Positions 47,329 through 56,996 of a stretch of 64,000 bases of DNA are shown piece after piece (position 1 is the first letter of the stretch; each line of letters begins with the position of its first letter). The stretch spans positions 604,057 through 668,056 of the forward strand of contig JAGTJU010000004.1 in the NCBI GenBank assembly GCA_022184915.1, given 5' to 3'. This DNA is from Myxococcales bacterium (GTDB lineage: Bacteria; Myxococcota_A; Polyangia; Fen-1088). A program made the translations under genes and the position numbers. Under the pieces are notes generated by a model. That model was not told the origin of the DNA. It did no database searches and saw only the letters and a list, made by a program, of their open reading frames with translations.

Positions 47329-50300
47329 TCAGCCGCGGCGGCGCCTCACCCAAAGCCACGCCCCGAGCGCGAGGCCCAGCAGGGCGGCCGAGCCCGAAGG
47401 CGAACCGCCCGAGGGGCCGAAGGCGCAGTTACATCCGCCCCCCGAAACGAAGCCATCCCGCACCCCGGGAACGTCGTCGGCCGGGTTGTTCGGATCCCGC
47501 TCCCCCACGTCCACCACGCCGTTGCGGTTTGCGTCCTCGAGACCATCCGGTACGGTACCGCGGTCGGTGTCAGCGTTTTGCGGGTCGGTCTTCGTGGCGC
47601 CCGCGTCTGCATCGGGGATACAGGCAAGCTTCACCACATCCGTCCCCGGGCCCATGCAATCGCGGCCCGCTTCTGTGCCGTCGAAGAGCCCGTCGCCGTC
47701 GCTGTCCGGGTCCCTGATGTTGGGAAGGCCGTCGCCGTCGAGGTCGAGCCCCGGGTTGAGTTCGGCGCCATCGGGCAGGCCATCGTCGTCCGTATCGGCA
47801 TCATTGGGATCGCCGCCAAGCGGGGGCTCCGCGGCGTCCGGCAGGCCGTCGCCGTCGGTGTCCGGGGCCATGGGCTGGTCGTCGGCGGGGTTGTTGGGAT
47901 TGCGTTCTTGAGGGTCGATGAGACCGTTCCGATTGCCGTCCTCCACGCCATCGGACACACCGCCTGCGTCCGTGTCCGGCAGGAGGGGGCTGGTGGTGGT
48001 CGTTGGGTCCGCATCGGCCACGCAGCTGGCCTTGGTGAGGTCGGTCGCGGGGTTGGCACAGTTCTTCCCCTGCTCTGTGCCGTCGAAGAGCCCGTCACCG
48101 TCGCTGTCTGGGTCGAGAACGTTGAGCTTGCCATCCCCATCGGTGTCGTCGCCGGGGTTGGCCTCCGCCCCGTCGATGACGCCATCGTCGTCCGAGTCGG
48201 CGTCGTTGGGGTTCGACCCCAGCGTGCCTTCCTGTCCGTCCGACAAGCCATCACCGTCGGCGTCGGGGGCGGTGTTGTCGTCGGCCGGATTGTTGGGGTC
48301 CGTTTCCCCTGCGTCGATGCGTCCGTTGAGGTTGCCGTCTTCGGCGCCGTCGGACTTGCCGCCGGCATCGGTGTCGCGGGCGACGGGGCTCGTGGTGGTG
48401 GTGGGGTCGGCGTCGGGCACGCAGCGCTTGACCGCCACGTTGGTCGCGGGGTTGGTGCAGTTTTGCCCCTGCTCGGTGCCGTCGAAGAGCCCGTCGTCGT
48501 CGCTGTCGGGATCGAGCACGTTGATCAATCCATCCCCATCCGTATCGACGCTGGGATTGGCTTCTGCGCCGTCGATCACCCCGTCGTCATCCGTATCGGC
48601 GTCCATGGGGTTCGAGCCGAGGCTCGTCTCTGCGCCGTCTGTGAGGCCGTCGCCGTCCGTGTCCGCCAGAGCGTTGTCGTCGGCGGGGTTGTTGGGATCC
48701 GTTTCTCCCGCGTCGATGCGCCCGTTGCGGTTGGCGTCTTCTGCGCCGTCGGCCTTGCCACCGGCATCGGTATCCTTTTTCACGGGATCGGTGGTGGTGG
48801 CGCCGCCGTCGGCGTCGGGCACACAGAACCCGGCTGCCACGTTGGTGGCGGGGTTGTTGCAATCCTTGCCAAGCTCGGTCCCGTCGAGGATGCCGTCATC
48901 GTCGCTGTCGGGATCGAGGGCGTTGATGACCCCGTCGCCGTCACTGTCTGTGCCGAACGCAGGCTCTTGCCCGTCGATCACACCATCATCGTCGCTGTCG
49001 GCGTCGTTGGGGTTCGTGCCAAGCCCGTCTTCGACGGGATCGGGCAGGCCGTCGTTGTCGGTGTCGGTCCCGCTGCTCCCCACGTCGTCGGCGGGGTTGT
49101 TGGGATCAGTTTCGGCGGCATCGATCCGGCCGTTCTGGTTGCGGTCTTCTTGACCGTCGGGCACGCTCCCGTCATCGGTGTCGCGGTCGATCGGGCTCGT
49201 CGTGGTCGCGGGATCCGCGTCGGGTACGCAGTTTCCGGCCGCGACGTTCGTGGCTGGGTTACTGCAGTCCTTGCCGGCTTCGGTGCCATCGCGCAGGCCA
49301 TCAGCATCGCTATCAGGGTCCCGCGCGTTGATGACGCCATCCATGTCCGAGTCCTGGTCGTAGCGGGGTTCGGCACCGTCGCTCAGCCCGTCGTCGTCCG
49401 TATCGGCATCGTTGGGATCGGTGCCGATGGTCGTCTCCAGTTTGTCGGAGAGGCCATCTCCGTCGGTATCGATGGGGTCCACGGGCGTGTCGGTGGGTCC
49501 ACCGGTCACAGGTGCGTTCGAGGTCACCGTGATGACGGCGCTGCCCGCCGTCTGCGAGATCGTGAGGCCCTCGAAGGTGACCTTTGCCTGGTTGGAGACG
49601 ACCGTGTCCCTGTCGAGGTTGGGATCAATCGTCACTCTGAATCTCACCGAGGTGCTCTGGCCCGGAGCCAGCGCGCCGCCCGCACTGGCGCTGGCGCCCT
49701 GGCCGAGCCGCACGGCGATTTGTCGGCCCTGCGCATCGTAGTCTCCCGTGTCATCCCCGGCGGCGTCCGTGAGGGCACCCGCCGCTGCGCCGCCGGGCGA
49801 CCCTGTGACGAGGGTCAGGCTGCCGGGAACGTAGTTCGTGTTGGCCGGAATGGGATCCGTCAAGACCACCTTCACGGCGCCGTCTTGGGCCGACGCCTCG
49901 TTTTGTACGACCACGGTGTACTCGAGCACGTCACCCGGTCGCGTCTCGCCGCCGTTGACGTCCACGAACGACTTCGTCGCGACGATCTTCGGGGCATAAA
50001 GTGTGGTCTGAAAGCCCATGAGCACGGCGAAGTTCGTCTCGCTCGATACGCCGGAGAAGGTTGCCTTGGCGCTGGTGGCGCCGTTGAGCAGGAGCGCGCT
50101 CACGTTGTAGGTGTCGATGTCCGTCCCGAGCGTGTTCGGAAAGGCCGGCGTGCGGCCCGTGACCGACACCCCATCGTTCGAGATGGTCGAGTTGCCGAAG
50201 TCATTCACGGGGTTGAGAGCGTTGACCAGAGGCTGGCCATTGAATGCCACCTGGTCGCCCTTGCCGGCATCGCCATCGAGGGCGATGAAGGTCATTTGCG

Positions 50301-51081
50301 CGTCCACGGGGCCCATGAGCGGCGTGAGGAAATCCGTGAAGTTCACGTCGATGGCCGTGCCCCCCCCGTAGGTTTGGTAGCCGTCGTAGATCGAGACGTG
50401 GCGAAAGGGCAGGGCAGGGTCGCGGTTCACCACGACCAACGACCATCCTCCGAGGTGGTCGTCGCTGCCGGCAAAGGTCACCACGTTGCCCACCTGGTAG
50501 GCCCCGGGACCGCTCGCCTTGACGATGTTGGTGACGTCGGCGAAGGCCAGGTAGGGAACACCTGCCACCAGCCACGCGGCCGTGACGCTGGCATAGGCGC
50601 CACCCGGCGGTTGAAGTTTCACGGTGTTGCGTCCGGCGGCATCCACCGTGCGCGTCGCGTCTTCAGGGTCGGTGGAGCCCCACCAGTAAAGACCCGCCCA
50701 TTCGATCTGCCCATTGAAGGCCAGCGTGGCCGCGCTCGAGTTGAAGGTGCTGGCGTCGCTGTCGACGTCGATGAAGGCCGTGGTGAGCGTGTCGTTGTCA
50801 AGGGTGGGGGCCCCCGCTCCGGTCTCGACGGCGTTGCAATCGGCGGCGCTGTTGCGGGTGCGATCGCAGGTGACCACCGAGTTGCCAACGGTCAGTAGCC
50901 GGCCGGGCAGGTTGGCCGTGAAGACCTTTTGCACGGGGCGCATCTGCGCCGCTGCCGGGCTCGCCAGTCCCAGAGCTCCCAAGACGGTCAGCAAGGGCCA
51001 AAACCGCCCCGCCCTTCGTTCCCGTGCGTCGCAGAGGTGTTTCGATCGCTCGCTTACAAATAAAATCGATGACATACGCAT
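47329..51081 (-). CDS. Large exported DUF11/TSP3-repeat protein with MYXO-CTERM tail
   Basis: This protein of about 1250 residues has an N-terminal signal (cleavage near A-A-A-Q, about residue 46). A beta-rich domain (about 50-350) precedes a DUF11-type domain (about 360-440, with G-D-V-L-E-Y-T-V-V-V-Q-N). From about residue 530 to 1190, D-T-D-G-D-G-type calcium repeats form an array of five diverged ~134-residue units, each ending D-P-N-N-P-A-D-D. The tail has G-G-G-C-N-C, a Ser/Ala/Leu membrane segment and V-R-R-R-R-G, a classic MYXO-CTERM signal. ATG at 51075 is an alternative start. Probably a cell-surface filament or adhesin. Confidence 0.8.
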   Translation of the reverse strand: MRMSSILFVSERSKHLCDARERRAGRFWPLLTVLGALGLASPAAAQMRPVQKVFTANLPGRLLTVGNSVVTCDRTRNSAADCNAVETGAGAPTLDNDTLTTAFIDVDSDASTFNSSAATLAFNGQIEWAGLYWWGSTDPEDATRTVDAAGRNTVKLQPPGGAYASVTAAWLVAGVPYLAFADVTNIVKASGPGAYQVGNVVTFAGSDDHLGGWSLVVVNRDPALPFRHVSIYDGYQTYGGGTAIDVNFTDFLTPLMGPVDAQMTFIALDGDAGKGDQVAFNGQPLVNALNPVNDFGNSTISNDGVSVTGRTPAFPNTLGTDIDTYNVSALLLNGATSAKATFSGVSSETNFAVLMGFQTTLYAPKIVATKSFVDVNGGETRPGDVLEYTVVVQNEASAQDGAVKVVLTDPIPANTNYVPGSLTLVTGSPGGAAAGALTDAAGDDTGDYDAQGRQIAVRLGQGASASAGGALAPGQSTSVRFRVTIDPNLDRDTVVSNQAKVTFEGLTISQTAGSAVITVTSNAPVTGGPTDTPVDPIDTDGDGLSDKLETTIGTDPNDADTDDDGLSDGAEPRYDQDSDMDGVINARDPDSDADGLRDGTEAGKDCSNPATNVAAGNCVPDADPATTTSPIDRDTDDGSVPDGQEDRNQNGRIDAAETDPNNPADDVGSSGTDTDNDGLPDPVEDGLGTNPNDADSDDDGVIDGQEPAFGTDSDGDGVINALDPDSDDDGILDGTELGKDCNNPATNVAAGFCVPDADGGATTTDPVKKDTDAGGKADGAEDANRNGRIDAGETDPNNPADDNALADTDGDGLTDGAETSLGSNPMDADTDDDGVIDGAEANPSVDTDGDGLINVLDPDSDDDGLFDGTEQGQNCTNPATNVAVKRCVPDADPTTTTSPVARDTDAGGKSDGAEDGNLNGRIDAGETDPNNPADDNTAPDADGDGLSDGQEGTLGSNPNDADSDDDGVIDGAEANPGDDTDGDGKLNVLDPDSDGDGLFDGTEQGKNCANPATDLTKASCVADADPTTTTSPLLPDTDAGGVSDGVEDGNRNGLIDPQERNPNNPADDQPMAPDTDGDGLPDAAEPPLGGDPNDADTDDDGLPDGAELNPGLDLDGDGLPNIRDPDSDGDGLFDGTEAGRDCMGPGTDVVKLACIPDADAGATKTDPQNADTDRGTVPDGLEDANRNGVVDVGERDPNNPADDVPGVRDGFVSGGGCNCAFGPSGGSPSGSAALLGLALGAWLWVRRRRG
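47470..49490 (-). repeat. Five ~400-bp diverged tandem repeats in the MYXO-CTERM protein gene
   Basis: The + strand block gtcgtcggcggggttgttgg (or a variant) occurs near 49083, 48677, 48280, 47877 and 47470, giving a period of about 400 bp (about 134 codons). Each unit encodes DxDxDG repeats plus a C-x-x-x-A-T-N-V-A segment. Confidence 0.75.
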
Positions 51082-51141
51082 GGACCAGACCGGTGTCGTA
51101 GGTTGAGTCTTTCGCGCGGCATCACGCGGAAGCGGGCGCAT

Positions 51142-51170
51142 TTTATAGGTGAAAGCGCCCTACCTGACCA
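51142..51170 (-). promoter_or_regulatory. Sigma-70-type promoter of the MYXO-CTERM protein gene
   Basis: On the minus strand, TGGTCA (51170-51165) and TATAAA (51147-51142) are 17 bp apart. It lies about 60 bp upstream of the ATG at 51081, inside the 150-bp gap after aroC. Confidence 0.5.
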
Positions 51171-51231
51171 CAGGAATGGGGGGGGTGTATGTTGATTTTT
51201 TGACGAACCAGCCGGGATGAGGGCACGGGGG

Positions 51232-52332
51232 TCAGGGTGCGACGGCACCCGGTCCGCCACACTGGCCCCGCTGGCGCAGGTAGTGGTCCGCCAGGACCAG
51301 CGCCATCATGGCCTCGACGATCGGGACAGCGCGGGGCAGCACGCAGGGATCATGACGTCCCCGGGGTTCGAGCACGGTGCTGTCTCCCCGCTCGTCGACC
51401 GTCTCCTGGGAGCGGAGGATGGTGGCCGTGGGTTTGAAGCCCGTGCGGATGAAGATGTCCTCCCCGTTCGAGATGCCCCCCTGGATTCCACCCGAACGGT
51501 TGCTCCGGGTGCGCACCCGTGCACCTTCACTATAGAAGGAATCGTTGTGGGCACTCCCGGCCAGGTAGGTCCCCGCAAAGCCGCTGCCGCTCTCGAAGGC
51601 TTTGCAGGCGGGCAGGGACAACATGGCCTTGGCCAGATCCGCCTCCAGCTTGTCGAAAATTGGCTCTCCCAGGCCGGCCGGTACCCCACGAGCGACGGCT
51701 TCGACGACGCCCCCCAGGGAATCGCCGGCCTTTCGGGCCGTATCGATCCGCGTGATCATCTGCTCGGCCACCTCCGTCTGGGGACAGCGCACGATGTTGG
51801 CCTCGATGGCGTCTCGGGTTACCGAGGCGGGCTCGATGGCCGCTTCGATGTCGGCCACCCGCTGCACCCAGGCCAAGATCTCAATCCCCAGGTCCTGAGC
51901 AAGCAACTTGCGGGCGATGGCACCCGCCGCCACACGGCCAATCGTCTCCCGGGCGCTCGAGCGGCCGCCCCCCTTCCAGGAGCGGATGCCGTATTTGGCC
52001 TGGTAGGTGAAGTCGGCGTGGGAGGGCCGGAACTTCGTGGCCATTTCCTGGTAATCCCCGCTACGGGCGTCGGTGTTTCTCACCACCAAGGCGATTGGTG
52101 TGCCCGTGCTGAGGCCGTTTTCGACGCCCGAGAGAATCTCGACCTGGTCGGATTCGCGCCTTTGCGTGACGATCCGGCTTTGGCCAGGCCGCCGACGGTC
52201 GAGCTCGGTCTGGATCTCCTCGGCCGAGACGGGCAGGCGGGGCGGACAGCCATCCACGACCACCCCGACGGCGGGCCCGTGAGACTCACCGAAGGTGCTG
52301 ATCCGGAACAAGCGGCCGAAGCTGGAGGACAC
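51232..52332 (-). CDS. aroC: Chorismate synthase
   Basis: This 366-residue enzyme makes chorismate from EPSP with reduced FMN. Conserved segments include [10 protein letters not shown], the R-S-G-D-Y region, [10 protein letters not shown] and the C-terminal [17 protein letters not shown]. The best start is the GTG at 52332 giving [11 protein letters not shown]; the frame is open further upstream only as antisense of speA. It is divergent from speA across a 117-bp gap with no convincing promoter, so both are probably driven from there. Confidence 0.95.
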   Translation of the reverse strand: MSSSFGRLFRISTFGESHGPAVGVVVDGCPPRLPVSAEEIQTELDRRRPGQSRIVTQRRESDQVEILSGVENGLSTGTPIALVVRNTDARSGDYQEMATKFRPSHADFTYQAKYGIRSWKGGGRSSARETIGRVAAGAIARKLLAQDLGIEILAWVQRVADIEAAIEPASVTRDAIEANIVRCPQTEVAEQMITRIDTARKAGDSLGGVVEAVARGVPAGLGEPIFDKLEADLAKAMLSLPACKAFESGSGFAGTYLAGSAHNDSFYSEGARVRTRSNRSGGIQGGISNGEDIFIRTGFKPTATILRSQETVDERGDSTVLEPRGRHDPCVLPRAVPIVEAMMALVLADHYLRQRGQCGGPGAVAP

Positions 52333-52449
52333 GCGGCCAGCGTAGCAGCGGGCTGCAAGGGCGCCAAGCCACGCAGGGGTCGGCCGAGGTCGGTAAGTTG
52401 CGCAGATTTCTCTAGCGAGACGGGAAATTTTTTCTTCACTGTACCGCCC

Positions 52450-54369
52450 ATGGCGATCGCAAACGGCATGCCTCGAAAGTGGTCCACCGCGGACTCGGCA
52501 GAGCTGTATGGTGTCCACAACTGGGGACACGGGTATTTTTCCATCAACGCTCGCGGCCACGTGGTCGCACACCCGAACGGACCGGAAGCGGGCAGCATCG
52601 ACCTGAAAGAGCTGGTCGATGAAGTGGCCCGCCGGGGTATCGGGCTTCCGCTCCTGGTGCGGTTTTCGGACGTTCTCAAGAGCCGGGTCGTGGAGCTCCA
52701 CGAAACGTTCAAGAGAGCCATCGTCGAATTCGAGTTCAAGGGCGGCTACCGCGGCGTTTACCCCATCAAGGTGAACCAGCACCGCTACGTGGTCGAAGAG
52801 ATCATCGAGTTCGGCCGCCCGTATCATTACGGGCTCGAAGCAGGCTCCAAGCCAGAGCTTCTGGCCGTTATGGCGATGCTGGACGATGAAGAAGCACTCA
52901 TCGTCTGCAACGGGTACAAGGACGAGGAGTACATCGAGACGGCCCTCATGGCCCAGAAGCTGGGCCGCAAGGTCATCATCGTCGTCGAGAAGTTCTCGGA
53001 GCTCGACCTCATCACCACGATGGCCGCGCGCATGAACCTGCGGCCCACCATCGGGATCCGGGTGAAGCTGGCCACGAAGGGGTCAGGGCGCTGGGAGGCC
53101 TCGGGGGGTGACCGTTCGAAGTTCGGTCTTTCCACCCGTGAGGTGGTCAAGGCGGTCGAGTACCTGAAGAACGCCGACATGCTGGACTCGCTCGAGCTCA
53201 TGCACTTCCACCTGGGAAGCCAGATCTCGGCGATCCGGGCCGTGAAGAACGCTCTGAGGGAGGCGGGCCGCTTCTACACCGAGGTGGTCAAGATGGGAGC
53301 TCCCCTTGGCTACTTCGATGCGGGCGGTGGTTTGGGCGTCGACTACGACGGCTCACAGACGAACTTCGCTTCGTCGATGAACTACACGATGCAGGAGTAT
53401 GCGAACGACATCGTGTTTGCGCTCGGCGAAGCGTGCGATGCGGCCCAGGTGCCTCATCCCACCATCGTGACGGAGTCGGGGCGTGCGGTCACGGCGCACC
53501 ACTCGATGTTGGTCTTCGACGTGCTGGGCGTGGGCGAATTTCAGTCGGGCGCGGTGCCCGATTCTTTGCCGGATACGGCTCACCGCGTGGTGCGGAACCT
53601 GTTCGAGACCTACAAGGAGATCTCGCGGAAGAACCTGCGCGAGCTTTACCACGACGCCACGGAATACAAGGAAGAGGTTCTGACCCTCTTCAACCTGGGA
53701 AATTTGTCGCTCGAAGAGCGCGTGATCGCCGAGGACATCTTCTGGGCCACCTGCCAAAAGGTGCTCAAGCTGCTCCGCGAGATGCGGGACGTGCCCGAGG
53801 AGTTCGACGGCATGGAACGCGGGCTTTCGGATACCTATTTCTGTAACTTTTCGATGTTTCAGAGCCTCCCGGACGTCTGGGCGATCGACCAACTCTTCCC
53901 GATCATGCCGATCCACCGGCTGGAAGAAGAGCCCACACGGCGGGCGGTGCTGGCCGACATCACTTGCGATTCCGACGGGAAAATCGATCGCTTCATCGAC
54001 AAGCGCGACGTGAAGGACGTGCTCGAACTTCACCACCCGAGCGACAAGGACTACTACCTGGGTGCGTTCCTGGTCGGGGCTTACCAGGAGATCCTGGGCG
54101 ATCTGCACAACCTGTTCGGCGACACGAACACGGTGCACGTTTCGTTGGCCCCCGGGGGCGGCTACCACATCGAACACGTCGTGGCCGGCGACACCGTCAC
54201 GGACGTGCTCAACTACGTGAGCTATAACCGCGCTGAGCTGGTCGCGCGCGTGCGCAGGTATGCCGAGCTGGCCGTGCGCGCGGGGCGCATGTCGCTGGAA
54301 GATACCCGGGCCATGTTGCGCCTCTACGAAGAGGGCCTCTCGGGCTACACCTACCTCGAACGGGCCTGA
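52450..54369 (+). CDS. speA: Biosynthetic arginine decarboxylase
   Basis: SpeA converts arginine to agmatine for polyamine synthesis. The 639-residue fold-III PLP enzyme shows the PLP lysine K107 in Y-P-I-K-V-N-Q, the H-F-H-L-G-S-Q region, G-G-G-L-G-V-D-Y-D for cofactor phosphate, and a late E-S-G-R-A motif near 345. The length is typical of SpeA (about 630-660) and excludes the shorter meso-diaminopimelate decarboxylase LysA. The ATG at 52450 gives a standard N-terminus. No agmatinase or agmatine deiminase gene is in the window. Confidence 0.94.
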   Translation: MAIANGMPRKWSTADSAELYGVHNWGHGYFSINARGHVVAHPNGPEAGSIDLKELVDEVARRGIGLPLLVRFSDVLKSRVVELHETFKRAIVEFEFKGGYRGVYPIKVNQHRYVVEEIIEFGRPYHYGLEAGSKPELLAVMAMLDDEEALIVCNGYKDEEYIETALMAQKLGRKVIIVVEKFSELDLITTMAARMNLRPTIGIRVKLATKGSGRWEASGGDRSKFGLSTREVVKAVEYLKNADMLDSLELMHFHLGSQISAIRAVKNALREAGRFYTEVVKMGAPLGYFDAGGGLGVDYDGSQTNFASSMNYTMQEYANDIVFALGEACDAAQVPHPTIVTESGRAVTAHHSMLVFDVLGVGEFQSGAVPDSLPDTAHRVVRNLFETYKEISRKNLRELYHDATEYKEEVLTLFNLGNLSLEERVIAEDIFWATCQKVLKLLREMRDVPEEFDGMERGLSDTYFCNFSMFQSLPDVWAIDQLFPIMPIHRLEEEPTRRAVLADITCDSDGKIDRFIDKRDVKDVLELHHPSDKDYYLGAFLVGAYQEILGDLHNLFGDTNTVHVSLAPGGGYHIEHVVAGDTVTDVLNYVSYNRAELVARVRRYAELAVRAGRMSLEDTRAMLRLYEEGLSGYTYLERA

Positions 54370-54376
54370 TAGCGAC

Positions 54377-54393
54377 GCAAATAGGGCATTTGC
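54377..54393 (+). other. Hairpin downstream of speA
   Basis: GCAAAT-agggc-ATTTGC is a 6-bp stem starting 8 bp after the speA stop. There is no T-run after it, so it is a weak terminator candidate or simply an mRNA 3' end structure. Confidence 0.25.
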
Positions 54394-54578
54394 AGGGCGG
54401 TGTCGACGTCGGGTTGGCGGGGAAGCCTTGCGCGCGAGCGAAGTGTTTTGCCCGTAGGGTGCATCCAAGTGCCCCGCCATTGCCTTGCGACGAGGCTCGG
54501 GTGTCCAAGCGTCGAGCGGAGGCCCGGGCGGTTCTTTGCTTCTTGCGATACGAAAATTGTGATTAATTGGACCACAAC

Positions 54579-55046
54579 GTGACACTCAAGTACCTACCAA
54601 GACTCTTGGGGATGGGGCTGCTGCTCGGGGCCTGCGGCTCGGCCGGGGATGACCGACCCGCAGACTGGGCGTACATCGCCCCAGCGATCCTGATTCCGAA
54701 CTGCGCCACCTCGAGCTGCCACAGCGAATCGGCGGCGGTGTCCGGCATGGACATGTCGACGGAGGAGAAGGCCTATATCAGCCTCACGGGGCTGGGTATC
54801 AGGACCGAGCGCTGTATCGAGGACGAGGGCGACGTCGACTGCACCTCGTCGCCAGGAGCCGGGGACCCCATCAAGCCGCGGCCCTTGGTCACCCCGGGCA
54901 ATCCGAGCCAGTCTCGCATCGTCAACATGATGAGGGCGATCGGTGCGGAGCGCATGCCTCCCGATCGGCCCTTGGCCGAGGCTGACATCGCGTTGATCGA
55001 AGAGTGGATCTCGAAAGGGGCCAAGCGCTCCACGGGGGGCAACTGA
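54579..55046 (+). CDS. Cytochrome-c-like lipoprotein (CX4CH)
   Basis: This 155-residue lipoprotein starts at GTG (an alternative TTG is at 54567) and has lipobox L-G-A-C near residue 19. A possible haem-c motif C-A-T-S-S-C-H has four residues between the cysteines, as in some hemes of cytochrome c3. A later M-P-P-D-R-P-L-A-E-A-D-I segment resembles the axial Met region of small c-type cytochromes, with a final I-E-E-W-I-S-K-G-A helix. It is the first gene of a three-gene operon and overlaps the next ATG by one base (TGATG). Haem attachment is inferred. Confidence 0.65.
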   Translation: MTLKYLPRLLGMGLLLGACGSAGDDRPADWAYIAPAILIPNCATSSCHSESAAVSGMDMSTEEKAYISLTGLGIRTERCIEDEGDVDCTSSPGAGDPIKPRPLVTPGNPSQSRIVNMMRAIGAERMPPDRPLAEADIALIEEWISKGAKRSTGGN

Positions 55047-56209
55047 TGCGCGCCGCAATGAGAGTGCTCTTGGCGGTGGCGTCAGTCTCGGCGGCGCTGG
55101 CCGTGGGCGCGCCCCAGGCCCAGGCCTACCCGCAATGGCAGTTCACCACGGGCACGACCCGCTGCAACCAGTGTCACTTCGCTCCGGCCGGGGGCGGATT
55201 GCTCCGGGGATACGGCCGGGACGCGGCGGGGGAAGAGCTCTCCACCTTCGAGGGCAACGGGGAGTTCCTGCACGGGCTCTTCGAGCTGCCTGAATGGCTT
55301 GCGCTAGGGGGCGATTTCCGCCTGGCGGCCACCTCGCACGACGTCGGCGGACCGGACTCACCCAGCCAGGCGGTTTTCCCGATGCAGGCGGACCTCTACG
55401 CTCGCATCGCGCTCGGCGAAGCGTTTTCGGTTCAGGCAACGGGAGGCATGCGGGGACAGTTGCGCAGCGACTCGGACGAGGTGGCGAGGGGACGCTACGA
55501 GCCGGTCAATGACCACCGCTTCGTGTCGCGTGAGCACTTCGTCATGTGGCAGCCTTCGGCACAGGGCTGGTACGCCCGGGCGGGGCGCTTTTATGCCCCC
55601 TTTGGTCTTCGGCTCGCCGAGCACATCACCTACGTGCGGAGAGACCTCGGCTTCAACCTCCTGCAGGAAAGCTACAACCTCTCGGGCGGCTACATCGACA
55701 ACACCTGGGAGCTTCACATGACGGCGTTTGGGCCCGATTGGGTCCAGCGTCTGGGAGCGCGGGAGACCGGGGCGGCGGTGTACGCCGAACGGCGTCTCTT
55801 CGAGGAAACGGCCTCGGTCGCTTTGCAGGGCAAGTTCGCCACCGTCGACGGCACGAGTAGCTTCATCGGCGGTACCGTGCTTCGGTACTTCCTCGAGCCT
55901 CTGCGAACGATGTTCCTGGCCGAGGCCAACATCATGAATCAGCAGTTCGGGGGCGGCATCGCGCAGAACCAATTCGTGGGCGCGGCGGGGCTGGCGTTTT
56001 TGCCCTGGAACAGCGTGATGCTGACCGTGCTCGGGGAGCGAAGGCAGACTGCGCTTCAGGTCAAGGAGTCGGCCACGGACGCCCTCACGGGACTCGTGAA
56101 CTGGTTCCCGTACCCGCACTTCGAGCTCCAGCTCGTGGGGCGTCTGCAAAAGCCCGTGGGCATCGAAACCGCCAAAACTCTCCTCCTTCAGGTGCACTAC
56201 TACCTATGA
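55046..56209 (+). CDS. Outer-membrane beta-barrel-like protein with N-terminal CXXCH haem motif
   Basis: This 387-residue exported protein has a signal peptide (about 1-28), then Y-P-Q-W-Q-F-T-T-G-T-T-R-C-N-Q-C-H with one canonical haem-c motif near residues 39-43 and a Gly-rich loop. The rest is amphipathic and beta-rich, with W-Y-A-R-A-G-R-F-Y-A-P-F-G-like porin strands, and it ends L-L-L-Q-V-H-Y-Y-L, fitting a terminal barrel strand. I infer an outer-membrane porin with a periplasmic haem at its mouth. It sits between two cytochrome-like lipoproteins and overlaps the next gene by four bases (ATGA). Confidence 0.65.
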   Translation: MRAAMRVLLAVASVSAALAVGAPQAQAYPQWQFTTGTTRCNQCHFAPAGGGLLRGYGRDAAGEELSTFEGNGEFLHGLFELPEWLALGGDFRLAATSHDVGGPDSPSQAVFPMQADLYARIALGEAFSVQATGGMRGQLRSDSDEVARGRYEPVNDHRFVSREHFVMWQPSAQGWYARAGRFYAPFGLRLAEHITYVRRDLGFNLLQESYNLSGGYIDNTWELHMTAFGPDWVQRLGARETGAAVYAERRLFEETASVALQGKFATVDGTSSFIGGTVLRYFLEPLRTMFLAEANIMNQQFGGGIAQNQFVGAAGLAFLPWNSVMLTVLGERRQTALQVKESATDALTGLVNWFPYPHFELQLVGRLQKPVGIETAKTLLLQVHYYL

Positions 56210-56907
56210 AAACGCGAAGCCAACATCGAGTTTTAGGTGGGCTGCTTCTTGCGGGCCTTGGCCTCGGGGCGTGTGGCAGCCCGCCCACGGCTCCCCGCAA
56301 CCCCACCTGGGAAGCCGACGTTTACCCAATCCTGCAAGGACAGTGCTTGCATTGCCACGGGAGGGACTCCAAGCCCGGCGGCGAATTTAGGTTCGACTTC
56401 TTCGATACGAGCAAGTGCGGTGAAGGCCTTCCTGCCGTTAGTGGGACGGCGAGTGGATATGCGAGCCTTATCGGCCTGGATGTCGAGCCGCAGGCCGGTG
56501 GCAATCGCCCCCGGATGCCACCGATCCCCGCCTCCCTGCTCGAGGACTGGCAGGTCGAGACGATCCAGCGCTGGAGCAAACGAATCGCAGACGGGAACGT
56601 GGAGGAAGCGCGCGGCGAGCGCAAGAACAACCGCAACCCCCGGATCCGCATCACCTCGAAGCTCCCGGCAAGGGTCGGCAACAGCCTCCGGGTCTCGTTC
56701 GTGGTGGAAGACAGCGATGGCGATCCGGTGATTGGTCATCTCAAGCTCGGAGAGGCCAAGGCCGACATCACGGGCGCAGGCGCAGGCACAGTGAGTCTTG
56801 AGAACATCACAGGCAATGCCGGGGATGAATTGACCTTCACCGCCGAGCTCTGCGATGGCTGGGCCCGGGTGACCCGAGGAAACCTCGGCAAGGTCGAAAA
56901 GGAGTAG
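56206..56907 (+). CDS. Monohaem cytochrome-c lipoprotein
   Basis: This 233-residue lipoprotein has lipobox L-G-A-C (about residue 23) and haem motif C-L-H-C-H in Y-P-I-L-Q-G-Q-C-L-H-C-H-G, typical of Planctomycete-type and related small c cytochromes. An M-P-P-I-P segment about 70 residues later is a plausible axial ligand, followed by V-E-T-I-Q-R-W. Residues about 145-233 form a separate beta-rich domain of unknown function. It is last in the operon and is followed by a strong terminator at 56935. Confidence 0.75.
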   Translation: MKTRSQHRVLGGLLLAGLGLGACGSPPTAPRNPTWEADVYPILQGQCLHCHGRDSKPGGEFRFDFFDTSKCGEGLPAVSGTASGYASLIGLDVEPQAGGNRPRMPPIPASLLEDWQVETIQRWSKRIADGNVEEARGERKNNRNPRIRITSKLPARVGNSLRVSFVVEDSDGDPVIGHLKLGEAKADITGAGAGTVSLENITGNAGDELTFTAELCDGWARVTRGNLGKVEKE

Positions 56908-56934
56908 CCCTCTTCGCGGGCTTCGAAAACGAAA

Positions 56935-56970
56935 AAACGCGCGGTCACCAAAGACCGCGCGTTTCGTTTA
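56935..56970 (+). terminator. Strong rho-independent terminator of the cytochrome operon
   Basis: AAACGCGCGGTC (56935-56946) pairs perfectly with GACCGCGCGTTT (56953-56964) around a 6-nt loop, followed by a T-rich CGTTTA. Flanking A and T runs make it work in both directions. Confidence 0.8.
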
Positions 56971-56996
56971 TGGGGAGCTTCGTTCGGACGCTTCGC

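Noticed and set aside
47299-50898. An open frame of about 1199 codons on the plus strand opposite the MYXO-CTERM gene.
   Set aside because: It is the antisense of a repeat array with strong codon bias; the product is Val/Gly/Arg-rich without domains, and the minus-strand gene has a signal peptide, DUF11 domain and MYXO-CTERM tail.
54370-54578. Search for a tRNA or small RNA between speA and the cytochrome operon.
   Set aside because: No cloverleaf or T-loop signature was found; only a 6-bp hairpin without a T run.
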